Of a DNA stretch of 64,000 nucleotides, positions 17,838 through 26,359 are shown one piece after another (within the stretch, counting starts at the first letter, position 1; each line of letters starts with the position of its first letter). The position numbers were made by a program, and so were the translations under genes. Location of the stretch: positions 1 through 64,000 of the forward strand of contig NZ_LMSI01000002.1 of assembly GCF_001428075.1 (NCBI RefSeq), in the 5' to 3' direction. Source of the stretch: Arthrobacter sp. Soil764. GTDB taxonomy: Bacteria; Actinomycetota; Actinomycetes; Actinomycetales; Micrococcaceae. Under the pieces are notes generated by a model. It ran no database searches, was not told the DNA's origin, and worked only from the letters and a program-made list of their open reading frames with translations.

Positions 17838-18512
17838 CTACTTTCCCAGGTAACGGCCGGGCCGGTGGTTCAGGGCAAGGATGAGGTTCAGGAGGGTGGC
17901 GCCGGCCGCGGACAGCAGCACCATCAGCGGCGCCACGAGGATAAGCGATGCCAGGACGATGGCCACGTCCAGCACCATCTGCACATACCCCGCCCGCCAC
18001 TTCAGTTTTTCCTGCAGCAGCAGAGCCAGGATGTTGAAGCCGCCCAGGCTGGACTGGTGCCGGAACAGGATCAGGAGGCCGACGCCGGCGAGCAGGTTTC
18101 CGCCCAGCACGCCGTACGCCGGGTCAATCTGCAGGGCCCCCAGGGCCGCGGGGTGCAGGCTGGCCATCGCCGAGACCAGGGCAATGGCGGCGCCGGTGCG
18201 GAGGGCGAAGTTCCAGCCCTTCTTCCACACCGCCAGGGCGAAGAACGGCAGGTTCACCGTAAAGAAGATGACGCCGAAAGGCAGCGCGACCGAATAGCTG
18301 AGCAGCAGCGCCAGGGCTGCGGTGCCTCCAGTCACGGCCCCGCTGGACTTGAGCAGGAACAGCCCTAGAGACGCGGCGAACGTGCCAGTCAGGATGCCCA
18401 GGACGTCCTCAACCACGGAATGACGGACGGCCGACGGCGGCGCTGAAGGTGCCGCCGTCGGCCCTTCCACATGCCGGGCGGGGGCAGCAGGGGTTTCTGT
18501 GGAGGTACTCAC
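17838..18512 (-). CDS. YitT family integral membrane protein
   Basis: 224 aa. A ~30-residue Pro/Ala-rich N-terminus precedes five to six membrane segments with the YitT-type pattern (VTGGTAALALLLSYSVALPFG and HQSSLGGFNILALLLQ). The GTG start overlaps the stop of the aminotransferase gene (GTGA), so the two are translationally coupled. YitT proteins have no settled function. Coupling to an aminotransferase hints at export or uptake of an amino-acid-related compound, which is speculative. Confidence 0.82.
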   Translation of the reverse strand: MSTSTETPAAPARHVEGPTAAPSAPPSAVRHSVVEDVLGILTGTFAASLGLFLLKSSGAVTGGTAALALLLSYSVALPFGVIFFTVNLPFFALAVWKKGWNFALRTGAAIALVSAMASLHPAALGALQIDPAYGVLGGNLLAGVGLLILFRHQSSLGGFNILALLLQEKLKWRAGYVQMVLDVAIVLASLILVAPLMVLLSAAGATLLNLILALNHRPGRYLGK

Positions 18513-19627
18513 CGGGCTGTGCCCGCCTCACCATGGAACCGCCCGCGATCGGACAGGACGGCAAGGACACGGTTGTTGGTGGCTTCATCTGCCAAGGTGA
18601 TGCGCACCCCGTCGACGGCGTAACCGCGCACCAAGATATCGGCGTCGGCCAGCGCTTCCAGGATCCGCACGCGCAAATCGTCCTCAGCACGCAGCCAGTA
18701 GAAGTTGGCCTGGCTGTCCGGCACATCCCAGCCGTAGCTTCGCAGCGCCTCGATGACCCGGGTGCGTTCCCGGGCTACCGCCTCGGTCCGTTCAAGGACC
18801 TCGTCCCCGGCTGCAAGCGAGGCAACCGCGGCCGCCTGCGCCATTCTGTTGACGCCGAAGGGGACGGCGGTTCGGCGGAGGCCTTCGGCGATGTCCGGGC
18901 GGGCTATGGCGTAGCCAATCCGCAGGCCTGCCAGCCCGTAGGCCTTGGAGAAGGTCCGCAGGATGCACAGGTTGGGGTAGCGGCGGTAGAAATCGAGCGA
19001 GTCAACGCCTGGCCCGCGCTGGAACTCGATGTAGGCCTCGTCCAGCACTACCAGCACGCGTGCCGGAACCGAGCGGAGGAACTCCTCAAGCGCAGCTTCA
19101 CTGATGGACACGCCGGTGGGGTTGTTGGGTGAGCAGAGGATCACCAGGCGGGTTCGGTCGGTGATCGCGGCGGCCATGGCGTCGAGGTCGTGGTGCTCGT
19201 TGGCCAGCAGCGGCACAGGGACCGAGACGGCGCCCGCCACGGCCACCAGGATGGGGTAGGCCTCGAAGGACCGCCATGCATACACCACCTCGTCGCCGTG
19301 GCCGCAGACGGCGGAAATGATCTGCTGCAGCACACCCGAGCTTCCCGGGCCGGCGGCAATTTCGTCAGGGCTGACACCGAAGTGCCCGGCAATGGCTTCA
19401 CGTGCCTCCACCGCACCCATGCTGGGGTACCGGTGGATCCTCCCGGCCTCGGCCGAGATGGCTTCGATGACGGACGGCAGGGGAACGAAGTGGCTTTCAT
19501 TCGAGGCCAGGGCGGCGGTCAGGTCAGACTGCGCGCTCTTGCCGGCCACATAAGCGGGAAGCTCGGCGACGGCGGCGCGGACCTCGGGTGCCGCGGCTGC
19601 GGGAAGGGTGCTGGTCATGGACAGCAT
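18509..19627 (-). CDS. HisC-like class I/II aminotransferase (histidinol-phosphate or aromatic type)
   Basis: About 372 aa. Fold-type I PLP enzyme: LASNESHFVPLPSV near residue 45, GPGSSGVLQQII, LCSPNNPTGVSIS, VVLDEAYIEF, and RTFSKAYGLAGLRIGYAI with the PLP lysine. It is closest to the HisC branch, which also includes aromatic aminotransferases. It is not in a his operon and is paired with YitT and a divergent Lrp, so an aromatic or other amino-acid role is more likely than histidine synthesis. Starts ATG 19627 or 19618; neither has a clear ribosome-binding site, so the mRNA may be leaderless. Confidence 0.87.
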   Translation of the reverse strand: MLSMTSTLPAAAAPEVRAAVAELPAYVAGKSAQSDLTAALASNESHFVPLPSVIEAISAEAGRIHRYPSMGAVEAREAIAGHFGVSPDEIAAGPGSSGVLQQIISAVCGHGDEVVYAWRSFEAYPILVAVAGAVSVPVPLLANEHHDLDAMAAAITDRTRLVILCSPNNPTGVSISEAALEEFLRSVPARVLVVLDEAYIEFQRGPGVDSLDFYRRYPNLCILRTFSKAYGLAGLRIGYAIARPDIAEGLRRTAVPFGVNRMAQAAAVASLAAGDEVLERTEAVARERTRVIEALRSYGWDVPDSQANFYWLRAEDDLRVRILEALADADILVRGYAVDGVRITLADEATNNRVLAVLSDRGRFHGEAGTAR

Positions 19628-19710
19628 GGTGCGCGGATTCAGGACGTTTGCGCAACACAACGGTTTGACGGAGGACAGATCAAGCCTTGGGAACAGGCCG
19701 GGGTGGCAAA

Positions 19711-20190
19711 ATGCTTAGTATGCACCTCATCGATGCTCTTGATGCAGAGATCCTCCTCACACTCGACCGGGACCCGCAGGCCACCGTCCTGTCCCTCTCG
19801 AGGACGCTGGGCGTGGCACGCAATACTGTGCACGCCCGGCTCCGCCGGCTGGCCACCGACGGGAGCCTGGCGCCCTTCAGCCAGCGGGTGCGGACGGAAG
19901 CGTTGGGCCTGCCGCTGCTGGCCTTCATTTCAATCTCGATCAGCCAGTCCTCCAGCGACATTGCCGTGGCGGCGCTGCAGACTATTCCGGAGATCATCGA
20001 GATGCATGCCACCACCGGTGACGCCGACCTGCTCGCCAAGGTGGCCGCGAAGGACCCTGCCGACCTTCACCGCATCACCAACGCGATGCTGGCGATTGAC
20101 GGCGTCGTCCGTACCAGCACCGCCATGTCCCTGGTGGAGGTCATGCCCACCCGCACCCTGCCGCTGCTGCAGGCGGCAACCCGCAAATAG
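19711..20190 (+). CDS. Lrp/AsnC family transcriptional regulator
   Basis: About 159 aa from ATG 19711; ATG 19720 is an alternative. N-terminal helix-turn-helix (LDAEILLTLDRDPQATVLSLSRTLGVARNTVHARLRRL), then a RAM effector domain (IPEIIEMHATTGDADLLAKVAAKD, ending VVRTSTAMSLVEVMP). Divergent from the aminotransferase/YitT pair across an ~84-base gap, it is the likely amino-acid-responsive regulator of that pair. Confidence 0.9.
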   Translation: MLSMHLIDALDAEILLTLDRDPQATVLSLSRTLGVARNTVHARLRRLATDGSLAPFSQRVRTEALGLPLLAFISISISQSSSDIAVAALQTIPEIIEMHATTGDADLLAKVAAKDPADLHRITNAMLAIDGVVRTSTAMSLVEVMPTRTLPLLQAATRK

Positions 20191-20196
20191 CGGACC

Positions 20197-20362
20197 AACG
20201 CCCGCTCACCTTTGGCGCGTTTCCTGGCAACGCCCGCTCACCTTTGACCCGTTTTGAGGCAACGCCCGCTCACCTTTGACCCGTTTTGAGGCAACGCCCG
20301 CTCACTCCAGGGGTTGAGAGTGAGCGGGCGATTGGGCAATAGACGTCAAAAGTGAGCGGGCG
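20197..20362. repeat. 32-bp tandem repeat array with inverted copies
   Basis: A 32-base unit starting AACGCCCGCTCACC recurs exactly every 32 bases at 20197, 20229, 20261 and 20293. Copies 2 and 3 are identical, copy 1 diverges in its second half, and copy 4 is truncated. Two inverted copies of its core follow: GTGAGCGGGCG at 20320-20330 and GTCAAAAGTGAGCGGGCG at 20345-20362. The array can fold into several alternative hairpins just after the Lrp stop. Confidence 0.9.
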
Positions 20363-20463
20363 TCCAAGGGGCGTAGAAGCAAACGCAATAGAACAAATTC
20401 TCCCAATAACTTTCGGTCAAACTGTTGACGGACTTTGTCAGGCGCTGATAAACCTGAAGGGCA

Positions 20464-20474
20464 GAAAGCGTTTC
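20464..20474. promoter_or_regulatory. GAAAGCGTTTC, LacI/cre-like site upstream of PL11 gene
   Basis: A near-palindrome in a LacI-family style, 117 bases upstream of the lyase start. It resembles GAAAGCGCTTTC upstream of the PL26-like gene at 29055. Confidence 0.35.
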
Positions 20475-20528
20475 CTCACAGACCAAATCCCTCGAAATTA
20501 CTCCCGTGGGCATGCTTGGCCAAACGAA

Positions 20529-20540
20529 TGAAACGTTACA
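20529..20540. promoter_or_regulatory. TGAAACGTTACA, probable LacI-family operator
   Basis: An imperfect palindrome 51 bases upstream of the PL11 start. It shares the pattern TGAA-NCGN-TACA with the site upstream of the acetylesterase gene (TGAATCGATACA on that coding strand, 38000-38011), at a similar distance and in the same orientation. Confidence 0.55.
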
Positions 20541-20591
20541 AAACTGTCGTGCGGCAGACTCAGCTGCCGCCGCATCAAAGGAGATGTTCTT

Positions 20592-22583
20592 TTGGCACAC
20601 CGCTCAATGTGTTCCCCGAAGTCCCCAGCGGGCAGGGCCTGGAAGGCTGCGCCCGCCGCAGCCGTGGCCACTTTCACCGCAGCGGCGCTCGCTTTCACCG
20701 GTGTCCCGTTCGCCGCTGCTGATCCAGGCCAGCCAACCCCGGCAGTGTCCGGACCCACGCGCCAGGTGGAAAACCTGGACCGCGCCCCGGTGGCAGTGCT
20801 CACGGACCAGGGCGTCACCCTGGGCTGGCGGATGCTGGGCCTGGACAAGGACAGCGTGGGCTTCCATGTAATCCGCGACGGCGTCCAGATCACCGACGAG
20901 CCCATCCGCAGCAGCACCACCTATGTGGACCCGGCGGGAACGGCGGCCTCGAAGTACGTCATCAAGACGGTGGGCAACGGCAACGGGCAGGACAAGCTCA
21001 GTGCCGAGTTCAGCCCGCTGGCACAGAACTACCTGCCCATCAAACTGGACAAGCCGGCCGATGGCGTCAGCAAGGACGGCAAGCCGTACACCTACACGGC
21101 CAACGATTCGACCGTGGCGGACCTGGACGGCGATGGCGCCTACGAAATCATCCAGCTGTGGAACCCTTCCAACGCGCAGGACAACTCCAAATCCGGCTAC
21201 ACCGGCAACGTATACGTGGACGCCTACAAGATGGACGGCACCAAGCTGTGGCGCATCGACCTGGGCCGCAATATCCGCGCCGGGGCCCACTACACCCAAA
21301 TGCTGGCCTATGACTTTGACGGCGACGGCAAGGGGGAAGTGGCCTTCAAGACCGCCGACGGCACCACCGATGCGGCAGGAACGGTCATTGGCGATGCCGC
21401 CGCAGACTACCGCACCAGCGCCGGCTACATCCTCTCCGGGCCGGAATACCTCACGGTATTCAACGGCGCCAGCGGCACCATCATGGACACCGTTCCCTAC
21501 GACCCGCCCCGCGGAAGTGTTGCCGCCTGGGGCGACAGCTACGGCAACCGCGTGGACCGTTTCCTGGCAGGCGTTGCCTACCTCGACGGCGAGCACCCGT
21601 CCCTGATGTTCAGCCGCGGCTACTACACCCGCACCGTCCTGGTCACCTACGACCTGGTCAACGGCAAGCTGGTCAAGCGGTGGAAGTTCGATTCCGACGT
21701 TGCCGGCGCCGAGTACAAAGGCCAGGGCAACCACAACCTCTCCGTAGCGGACGTGGACCAGGACGGCAAGGACGAGTTCGTCTTCGGCTCCATGACCATC
21801 GACGACGACGGCACCCCGCTGTACAACACCAAGCTCGGCCATGGCGACGCCATCCACACCGGCGACCTTGATCCGTCACGCCCGGGCCTGGAGACGTTCG
21901 CCGTCCACGAGAGCATGTCCGCCAGCGGCAACCGCGGCGCCACGTTCCGCGATGCCGCAACGGGCGAGGTTCTGTGGAGCATTCCCGCGGTCAAGGACAC
22001 GGGCCGCGGCGCCACCGGCGACATCGACCCCCGCTTTCCCGGCTCGGAAAGCTGGGCCGTGGGTGGCGACGCCGCCTGGAACTCGCCCGTCGGGTTCCTG
22101 ATGTCTGCCAAGGGCGAGCGGATTGCGGACAAGATCCCCGCCGCCAACTTCATGGCGTGGTGGGACGGCGACCTGCTGCGGGAAGTTGTAGACCACGACT
22201 TCAACGCCGAGGCAGGCATGGGCGTACCCACCATCTCCAAGTGGAACTGGGAGACCGAAACCAGCGACAGGTTGCTGACGGCCACCGGTGCCCGCACCAA
22301 CAACCACACCAAGGGCAACCCCTCGCTGCAGGCGGACCTGCTGGGCGACTGGCGCGAGGAATTGGTGTTCCCGTCCGCGGACAGCACCGAGCTTCGGGTT
22401 TACACCACCACCTCGCCCACCGAGGTCCGGCTCCGCACCCTGATGCACGATCCCATGTACCGGACCGCGGTTGCCCGCGAAACGGTGGGCTACAACCAGC
22501 CCCCGCACCCGAGCTTCTTCATCGGCCAGGGCATGCAGACCCCTGCCATGCCGGCAGTCTTCTACGCCGGAAACGCCAAGTAG
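20592..22583 (+). CDS. Secreted rhamnogalacturonan lyase, PL11 family
   Basis: 663 aa. TTG start with AGGAG upstream, then a signal peptide with a long basic n-region ending near GVPFAAADP, residue 44. The body matches PL11 endo-rhamnogalacturonan lyases of the YesW/RGL11 type: a short Fn3-like region (VLTDQGVTLGWRML), then an eight-bladed propeller with repeated calcium-binding DxDGDG-type motifs (VADLDGDGAYEI, DFDGDGKGEVAFKTADGT, VADVDQDGKDEF), and LLGDWREELVF near the C-terminus. It should cleave the rhamnose-galacturonate backbone of pectic rhamnogalacturonan-I outside the cell. It ends at the hairpin at 22617. Confidence 0.92.
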   Translation: MAHRSMCSPKSPAGRAWKAAPAAAVATFTAAALAFTGVPFAAADPGQPTPAVSGPTRQVENLDRAPVAVLTDQGVTLGWRMLGLDKDSVGFHVIRDGVQITDEPIRSSTTYVDPAGTAASKYVIKTVGNGNGQDKLSAEFSPLAQNYLPIKLDKPADGVSKDGKPYTYTANDSTVADLDGDGAYEIIQLWNPSNAQDNSKSGYTGNVYVDAYKMDGTKLWRIDLGRNIRAGAHYTQMLAYDFDGDGKGEVAFKTADGTTDAAGTVIGDAAADYRTSAGYILSGPEYLTVFNGASGTIMDTVPYDPPRGSVAAWGDSYGNRVDRFLAGVAYLDGEHPSLMFSRGYYTRTVLVTYDLVNGKLVKRWKFDSDVAGAEYKGQGNHNLSVADVDQDGKDEFVFGSMTIDDDGTPLYNTKLGHGDAIHTGDLDPSRPGLETFAVHESMSASGNRGATFRDAATGEVLWSIPAVKDTGRGATGDIDPRFPGSESWAVGGDAAWNSPVGFLMSAKGERIADKIPAANFMAWWDGDLLREVVDHDFNAEAGMGVPTISKWNWETETSDRLLTATGARTNNHTKGNPSLQADLLGDWREELVFPSADSTELRVYTTTSPTEVRLRTLMHDPMYRTAVARETVGYNQPPHPSFFIGQGMQTPAMPAVFYAGNAK

Positions 22584-22616
22584 GCCCAGTCCAACTATCG
22601 CGGGACGGCTGGCAGC

Positions 22617-22657
22617 AATGACAACGACCGTGGCCAACCGCCACGGTCGTTGTCATT
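22617..22657. terminator. Perfect 18-bp hairpin terminator
   Basis: Arms of 18 bases (AATGACAACGACCGTGGC and its complement) pair around CAACC, starting 33 bases after the PL11 stop. A second stretch to 22809 holds nothing recognisable. Confidence 0.88.
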
Positions 22658-22809
22658 GTCTCGACGGTTCTCGGTGGCAACGAAGGCCCAAGGACTCTGT
22701 GTTGGGCGGACAGCCAGTGACAGGAGCGGAATCGTTTGCCTGCTCCTACATCTCCATTTCGAAGATCTCCTCTCTGACGGTTTTCATCAACGTCCCGTAG
22801 GTGCAGCAG

Positions 22810-23643
22810 TTAGTGCGAACTCTTCACCTCGTCGACAAACTGCTGCGCGATCTGCGACATCAGGTTCAGCGCCTCTTCCTCAGTTATCGCCAGCCCTGTG
22901 TTTGCGCCCATGTCGAGAGACACCGTTCCGGCCAGGACGCGGAGCCCGACCCCAGCAGTGTTCCCGCTAATGGATTCCTTGGTGACGTAGGCCTTCTCCC
23001 CGATGTCCGGACCAGGGAGAAGCTGGATCGTCATCTTCTGGGGCCCGGTGGCTCCGGACACCGTCTGGTCGAACGTGGCGCAGCGGACCATCAGCTCCGG
23101 GCTGTAATCAAAGTCGGCCCTGGCAAGAGTCTCCCGGGGAGCGCTTCGGACATCGAAAAGGATCATGCCGGTTCCATGGGCGCCAACGTTGAAAATCTCG
23201 GCAAGTGCGAAGCCCATGGAGGGATCCAGTTGCGCCTCGTGCTGCCACGACCTGTGGAAGACGTTGCACTCACCCGGCTCGGTCGGACCCAGTATCGAGG
23301 ATGCTGATGCAGACGTTGGCGGCTGGGTCATCAACACGTAAGACTTGCGGGCCATGGCTGTGTCTTCGGCCCTTCCGCCGTGCGGCTCCAGCACTTTGCT
23401 GCTGATTGCCATGAGCTCCTGGTCTGTGAAGACCTTCGGCGGCGTGGCGGTGGCCTCAGCCGACGGCGAGGCGGTACTGCTTGCAGCCGTTGTGGTGCTG
23501 CTGCCGCTGTTGGATGCGGCGCCACCAGATTGCCCGGCTCCGCACGACGTGAGGATCAGCGCTCCGGCAGCCAGCATGAGGGCTCTGCCAACCCGGCTGG
23601 CAGGCAGGAGCTTCCGCACGGATTTTCCGGCTTCTGGATGCAT
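22810..23643 (-). CDS. Hypothetical lipoprotein
   Basis: 277 aa from ATG 23643, with TGAGGAA upstream. The signal peptide ends in a lipobox (ALILTSC), followed by a Gly/Ser/Thr/Ala linker of ~45 residues. The globular domain contains paired cysteines (EPGECNVF and LMVRCATF) and a hydrophobic strand pattern typical of surface-exposed actinobacterial lipoproteins. No family is identified with confidence. It lies 62 bases downstream of another lipoprotein gene with similar layout and is probably co-transcribed with it. An upstream TTG-initiated extension would add a non-signal leader. Confidence 0.72.
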   Translation of the reverse strand: MHPEAGKSVRKLLPASRVGRALMLAAGALILTSCGAGQSGGAASNSGSSTTTAASSTASPSAEATATPPKVFTDQELMAISSKVLEPHGGRAEDTAMARKSYVLMTQPPTSASASSILGPTEPGECNVFHRSWQHEAQLDPSMGFALAEIFNVGAHGTGMILFDVRSAPRETLARADFDYSPELMVRCATFDQTVSGATGPQKMTIQLLPGPDIGEKAYVTKESISGNTAGVGLRVLAGTVSLDMGANTGLAITEEEALNLMSQIAQQFVDEVKSSH

Positions 23644-23705
23644 CAGAGTGTTCCTCAGGATTCGTTTCTTCAAAGAGCCTGGCGGGGCGGCGAGCACGGG
23701 CTGGC

Positions 23706-24821
23706 TCAGAAGTTGATCCCCTTGACCAGGGTGATCAACTGTTCCTTGACCTGCTCTTCGGTGGGCCCGGCTGGTGAAATCAGGATCTCGGCGACGAAGA
23801 TGGCCATGTTCTGGCCGCGGGCCACCATCAGTGACATGTAGGTGACCGGTACATCGCTTGGCGGCCGGAGGGCTTTTGGTCCGCCCGGATCTGACCGGAT
23901 AACCAGGATGGCTTTGTCGCCGACACCTTCGATGCTTTGGCCATCAGGCGGCAGAACTCGTGAGAGCGCAGAGGCACCGCCCTGATGGAGCTCGATGGCG
24001 AATTTGAGCGAGTCCGGCCCAGGTGTGCCCAGAGCCCCAAATAGGTACCGGCAGTTGCCCTCACCCGGAAGAACCTGCGGCTGGGTTGTGGCACCAAACG
24101 CCTGCTTGAGTGCGTCGGCGCTGACCAGGGCGCAAACGGGGCTGTCTGTCTCAGTCTGGGGACCGACAGGTGGCGCGGCCGGAACATGAAGTTCAGCGCC
24201 GTTGCCCCACCCGCCCTCGACAAGGGCCTGGGCAAGTGCTCGCGCTGTGGCGTCACCGTCCGGTACCGGGAAATCCGGCGTTATTGGTGGTGCGTCGACG
24301 ATGCGCAGGTCGAGGGACTCGTTGCCCCGGACTGCCTTCAGGACAGTGTTGGCCGACGCCCCTCCGGGCTCGCCGCGGAACCACCCCGTCCACTGCATGC
24401 AAGCGAAGTCCCCGATGCCCTCCACTGCTGAGCAGTCCGGAGTATTTTTCGTTTCCGCAATCTGCGGCGCCGAGGCGGGCGATGTCAACGAGACGGAAAG
24501 AGCCCGGCTTTTGCTCGATTTACTCATGTAGCTGCAGACGTACGCGGGGCTCCCTGCCGGCTTGCCCCCCGTTCCCATCTGGGCCAGGCCAGGATCGATC
24601 TTCGCGGCGATGACCGGCGTGATGATGTCACAGGCCGGGCTGCCCGACCCGGGTGAGGGAGGCTCGGTTGGTCTAGTTGAGGGGGACTGCGTTGGTTCAG
24701 ATGAGGGTGATCTTGTTGGGGACGAGGGCGTGCCCCCTTGCGTGCAGCCGCCAAGGAAAAGGGCCAGTGCCGCGGAAAGCATAAGAACTCTCCGCGGGGC
24801 AAGCTTCCGGTGAACGCGCAT
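23706..24821 (-). CDS. Hypothetical lipoprotein with two DUF3558-like repeats
   Basis: 371 aa from ATG 24821, with GAGGGAAG upstream. The signal peptide ends in the lipobox FLGGC, then a Ser/Pro/Thr linker of ~40 residues. Two related halves follow, each beginning with a Cys-containing helix and a later Cys (CDIITPVIAAKIDPG with YVCSYM, and CALVSADALKQAFG with GNCRYLF), as in the DUF3558 lipoprotein family where the two cysteines form a disulphide. A surface or cell-wall role is inferred only from location. Confidence 0.72.
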   Translation of the reverse strand: MRVHRKLAPRRVLMLSAALALFLGGCTQGGTPSSPTRSPSSEPTQSPSTRPTEPPSPGSGSPACDIITPVIAAKIDPGLAQMGTGGKPAGSPAYVCSYMSKSSKSRALSVSLTSPASAPQIAETKNTPDCSAVEGIGDFACMQWTGWFRGEPGGASANTVLKAVRGNESLDLRIVDAPPITPDFPVPDGDATARALAQALVEGGWGNGAELHVPAAPPVGPQTETDSPVCALVSADALKQAFGATTQPQVLPGEGNCRYLFGALGTPGPDSLKFAIELHQGGASALSRVLPPDGQSIEGVGDKAILVIRSDPGGPKALRPPSDVPVTYMSLMVARGQNMAIFVAEILISPAGPTEEQVKEQLITLVKGINF

Positions 24822-25136
24822 TGCTTCCCTCTCATCCTCCAAAAGCTGCCCTCGAAGGGTGCCCCCGATGCGCTGATGCTATGGCTGTGAAGGACGTGTC
24901 AAAAGAGGCTAAGGACCCGCTGAGGAGCAGGCGCGCAGAAGTGGACTCTGATCGCACTGCGCGCCGTGAAGGTAGGTGTCTTCGTAGGCGCGATCCTGAG
25001 CCCTGGCCTCGTGGGCGGCGCTCCCTTCTATGAGCTGGACCTCGGGTGCATGATCCGCATCTGGCCGATCATCTTGAATTCGTCATCCAGGACGGGGCAG
25101 TCATCACAAGCGCCGACAGCTAAGCGATAACGGCAA
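24822..25136. other. Gene-poor interval
   Basis: No convincing gene. A short plus-strand frame at 25046-25123 (HDPHLADHLEFVIQDG) looks protein-like but is only 25 codons, has no ribosome-binding site and follows an in-frame stop. It may be a decayed gene tail. Confidence 0.5.
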
Positions 25137-25171
25137 AGCGCCGCCCGCCTTGGGGGAAGGCGGGCGGCGCT
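25137..25171 (-). terminator. Perfect 15-bp hairpin terminator
   Basis: AGCGCCGCCCGCCTT pairs with AAGGCGGGCGGCGCT around GGGGG, 18 bases past the stop of the SRPBCC gene. On the plus strand it is followed by TAGTTTT, so it may also stop plus-strand reads. Confidence 0.88.
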
Positions 25172-25188
25172 AGTTTTGCGGGTGGCCG

Positions 25189-26181
25189 TCAGTGGCCGCC
25201 GAGGTTGCCACCGACGGGCGGCAGGCCGCCGTCGTTGCGGTCGTCCCCGCGCCGTTCGCCGGCGCTCAGGTTCTCACCCTCCAGCGTTTCATCGGACTCA
25301 CCCGTGGTGTCCACCAGGCCGTTGGTCTGGTCGAACGTGTGGCCGATCCTGCCGTCATCCAGGTCTGCGAGGGAGCCGCTGGAGCCTGCAGCCGAGGTCG
25401 TACCGGGCGTTGTGGTGTCAGCCGTCCCCGTGCCCGGGTAGGCGCTGCCGGTGGTGGCGCCGGTGGTGAGGGGCTCGGCCGGGACTGCTGTGGTCGTGTC
25501 CGTCGTCAGCGGGGTGACGGTGGCCGGCTCGCCGGAAGCTACCGGCGTTACCGTTTCATCGGCGGCCGCTGTTTCTCCCTTGTTGCCGCTGGCAGCCATG
25601 GCGGCTGCTGCGCCGGCCGCTGCTGCAATGCCCACGCCGGCAGCAACCTTGCCGGAGACACCGGCCTTGCCGGAATCACCGCGGGATGCACCTGCGTGCT
25701 CGACACCGGGCGTGCCCACGGTGGCGCCGGGGTTGACGGAACCGCGCCAGGCACCGCTGGCATAGCCTTCATCCTCGATGAATTCCTTGAACTTCTGCAG
25801 GTCCGACTCCGCCTGCCGGTCCACGACGTTGAGCTTGTCGCCCACCTTTTCGATGACGCCTTCGGGCTCGTATTCGAGGGTCAGCTTGATGGAGGTCTGG
25901 CCGCCGCCCACGTCTTCGAACTCAACGGCACCGGCGTTCGTGGCACCTTCGGTAGCGGCCCAGGCGACCTTGCGGTCCGGAACCTGCTCCAAAATCTTGG
26001 CTTCCCACTGCCTGCGGACGCCAGCAATCTCGGCCACCCACTCCAGGCGGTCATCACTGAGCTGGGTCACGCTCTTGACGCCGCCCATGAAGTGCGGGAA
26101 CTCCTCGAACTGCGTCCACTGGTTGTAAGCGGTGCTCACCGGTACGTTGACCAGAATGCGTTTTTCGACCTTCGTGCTCAT
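25189..26181 (-). CDS. SRPBCC (polyketide cyclase/dehydrase-like) protein with long low-complexity tail
   Basis: 330 aa. Residues 1-145 form an SRPBCC/START-fold domain (KRILVNVPVSTAYNQWTQFEEFPHFMGGV, WAATEGATNAGAVEFEDV, DLQKFKEFIEDEGYASGAW), as in COG5637-type proteins that bind small hydrophobic ligands. An Ala/Gly-rich hydrophobic stretch follows (~180-205), then ~130 residues of Thr/Ala/Gly/Asp-rich low complexity ending in Gly. The tail is unusual for the family and could be a disordered or surface-interaction segment. Function unknown. Confidence 0.82.
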   Translation of the reverse strand: MSTKVEKRILVNVPVSTAYNQWTQFEEFPHFMGGVKSVTQLSDDRLEWVAEIAGVRRQWEAKILEQVPDRKVAWAATEGATNAGAVEFEDVGGGQTSIKLTLEYEPEGVIEKVGDKLNVVDRQAESDLQKFKEFIEDEGYASGAWRGSVNPGATVGTPGVEHAGASRGDSGKAGVSGKVAAGVGIAAAAGAAAAMAASGNKGETAAADETVTPVASGEPATVTPLTTDTTTAVPAEPLTTGATTGSAYPGTGTADTTTPGTTSAAGSSGSLADLDDGRIGHTFDQTNGLVDTTGESDETLEGENLSAGERRGDDRNDGGLPPVGGNLGGH

Positions 26182-26307
26182 AACGTCTCCTTCGCTTTGC
26201 TACCGGGAACTGATGAGTAGGAAAAATCATCAGCATGCTTACCAACATACCTTTTGGGTGCTGATGTTTCCAGAGCCTCACTTCAGCGGGTATGGGAAAA
26301 CCACGAC

Positions 26308-26331
26308 GGCGGCACCTTAGTGGGTGCCGCC
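26308..26331 (-). terminator. Hairpin terminator after the PL26-like gene
   Basis: GGCGGCACC and GGTGCCGCC pair around TTAGTG, about 29 bases past the stop at 26360 on the minus strand. Confidence 0.7.
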
Positions 26332-26359
26332 GCCGCGGTCTTGTAAGGGGCTGGAAGCG

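Noticed and set aside
20197..20362. Possible CRISPR array
   Set aside because: The 32-base period leaves no unique spacers: nearly the whole unit repeats, only about four copies exist, and no cas genes are present.
25046..25123. Short protein-like frame (HDPHLADHLEFVIQDG)
   Set aside because: Only 25 codons, no ribosome-binding site, directly after a stop; too little to call a gene.
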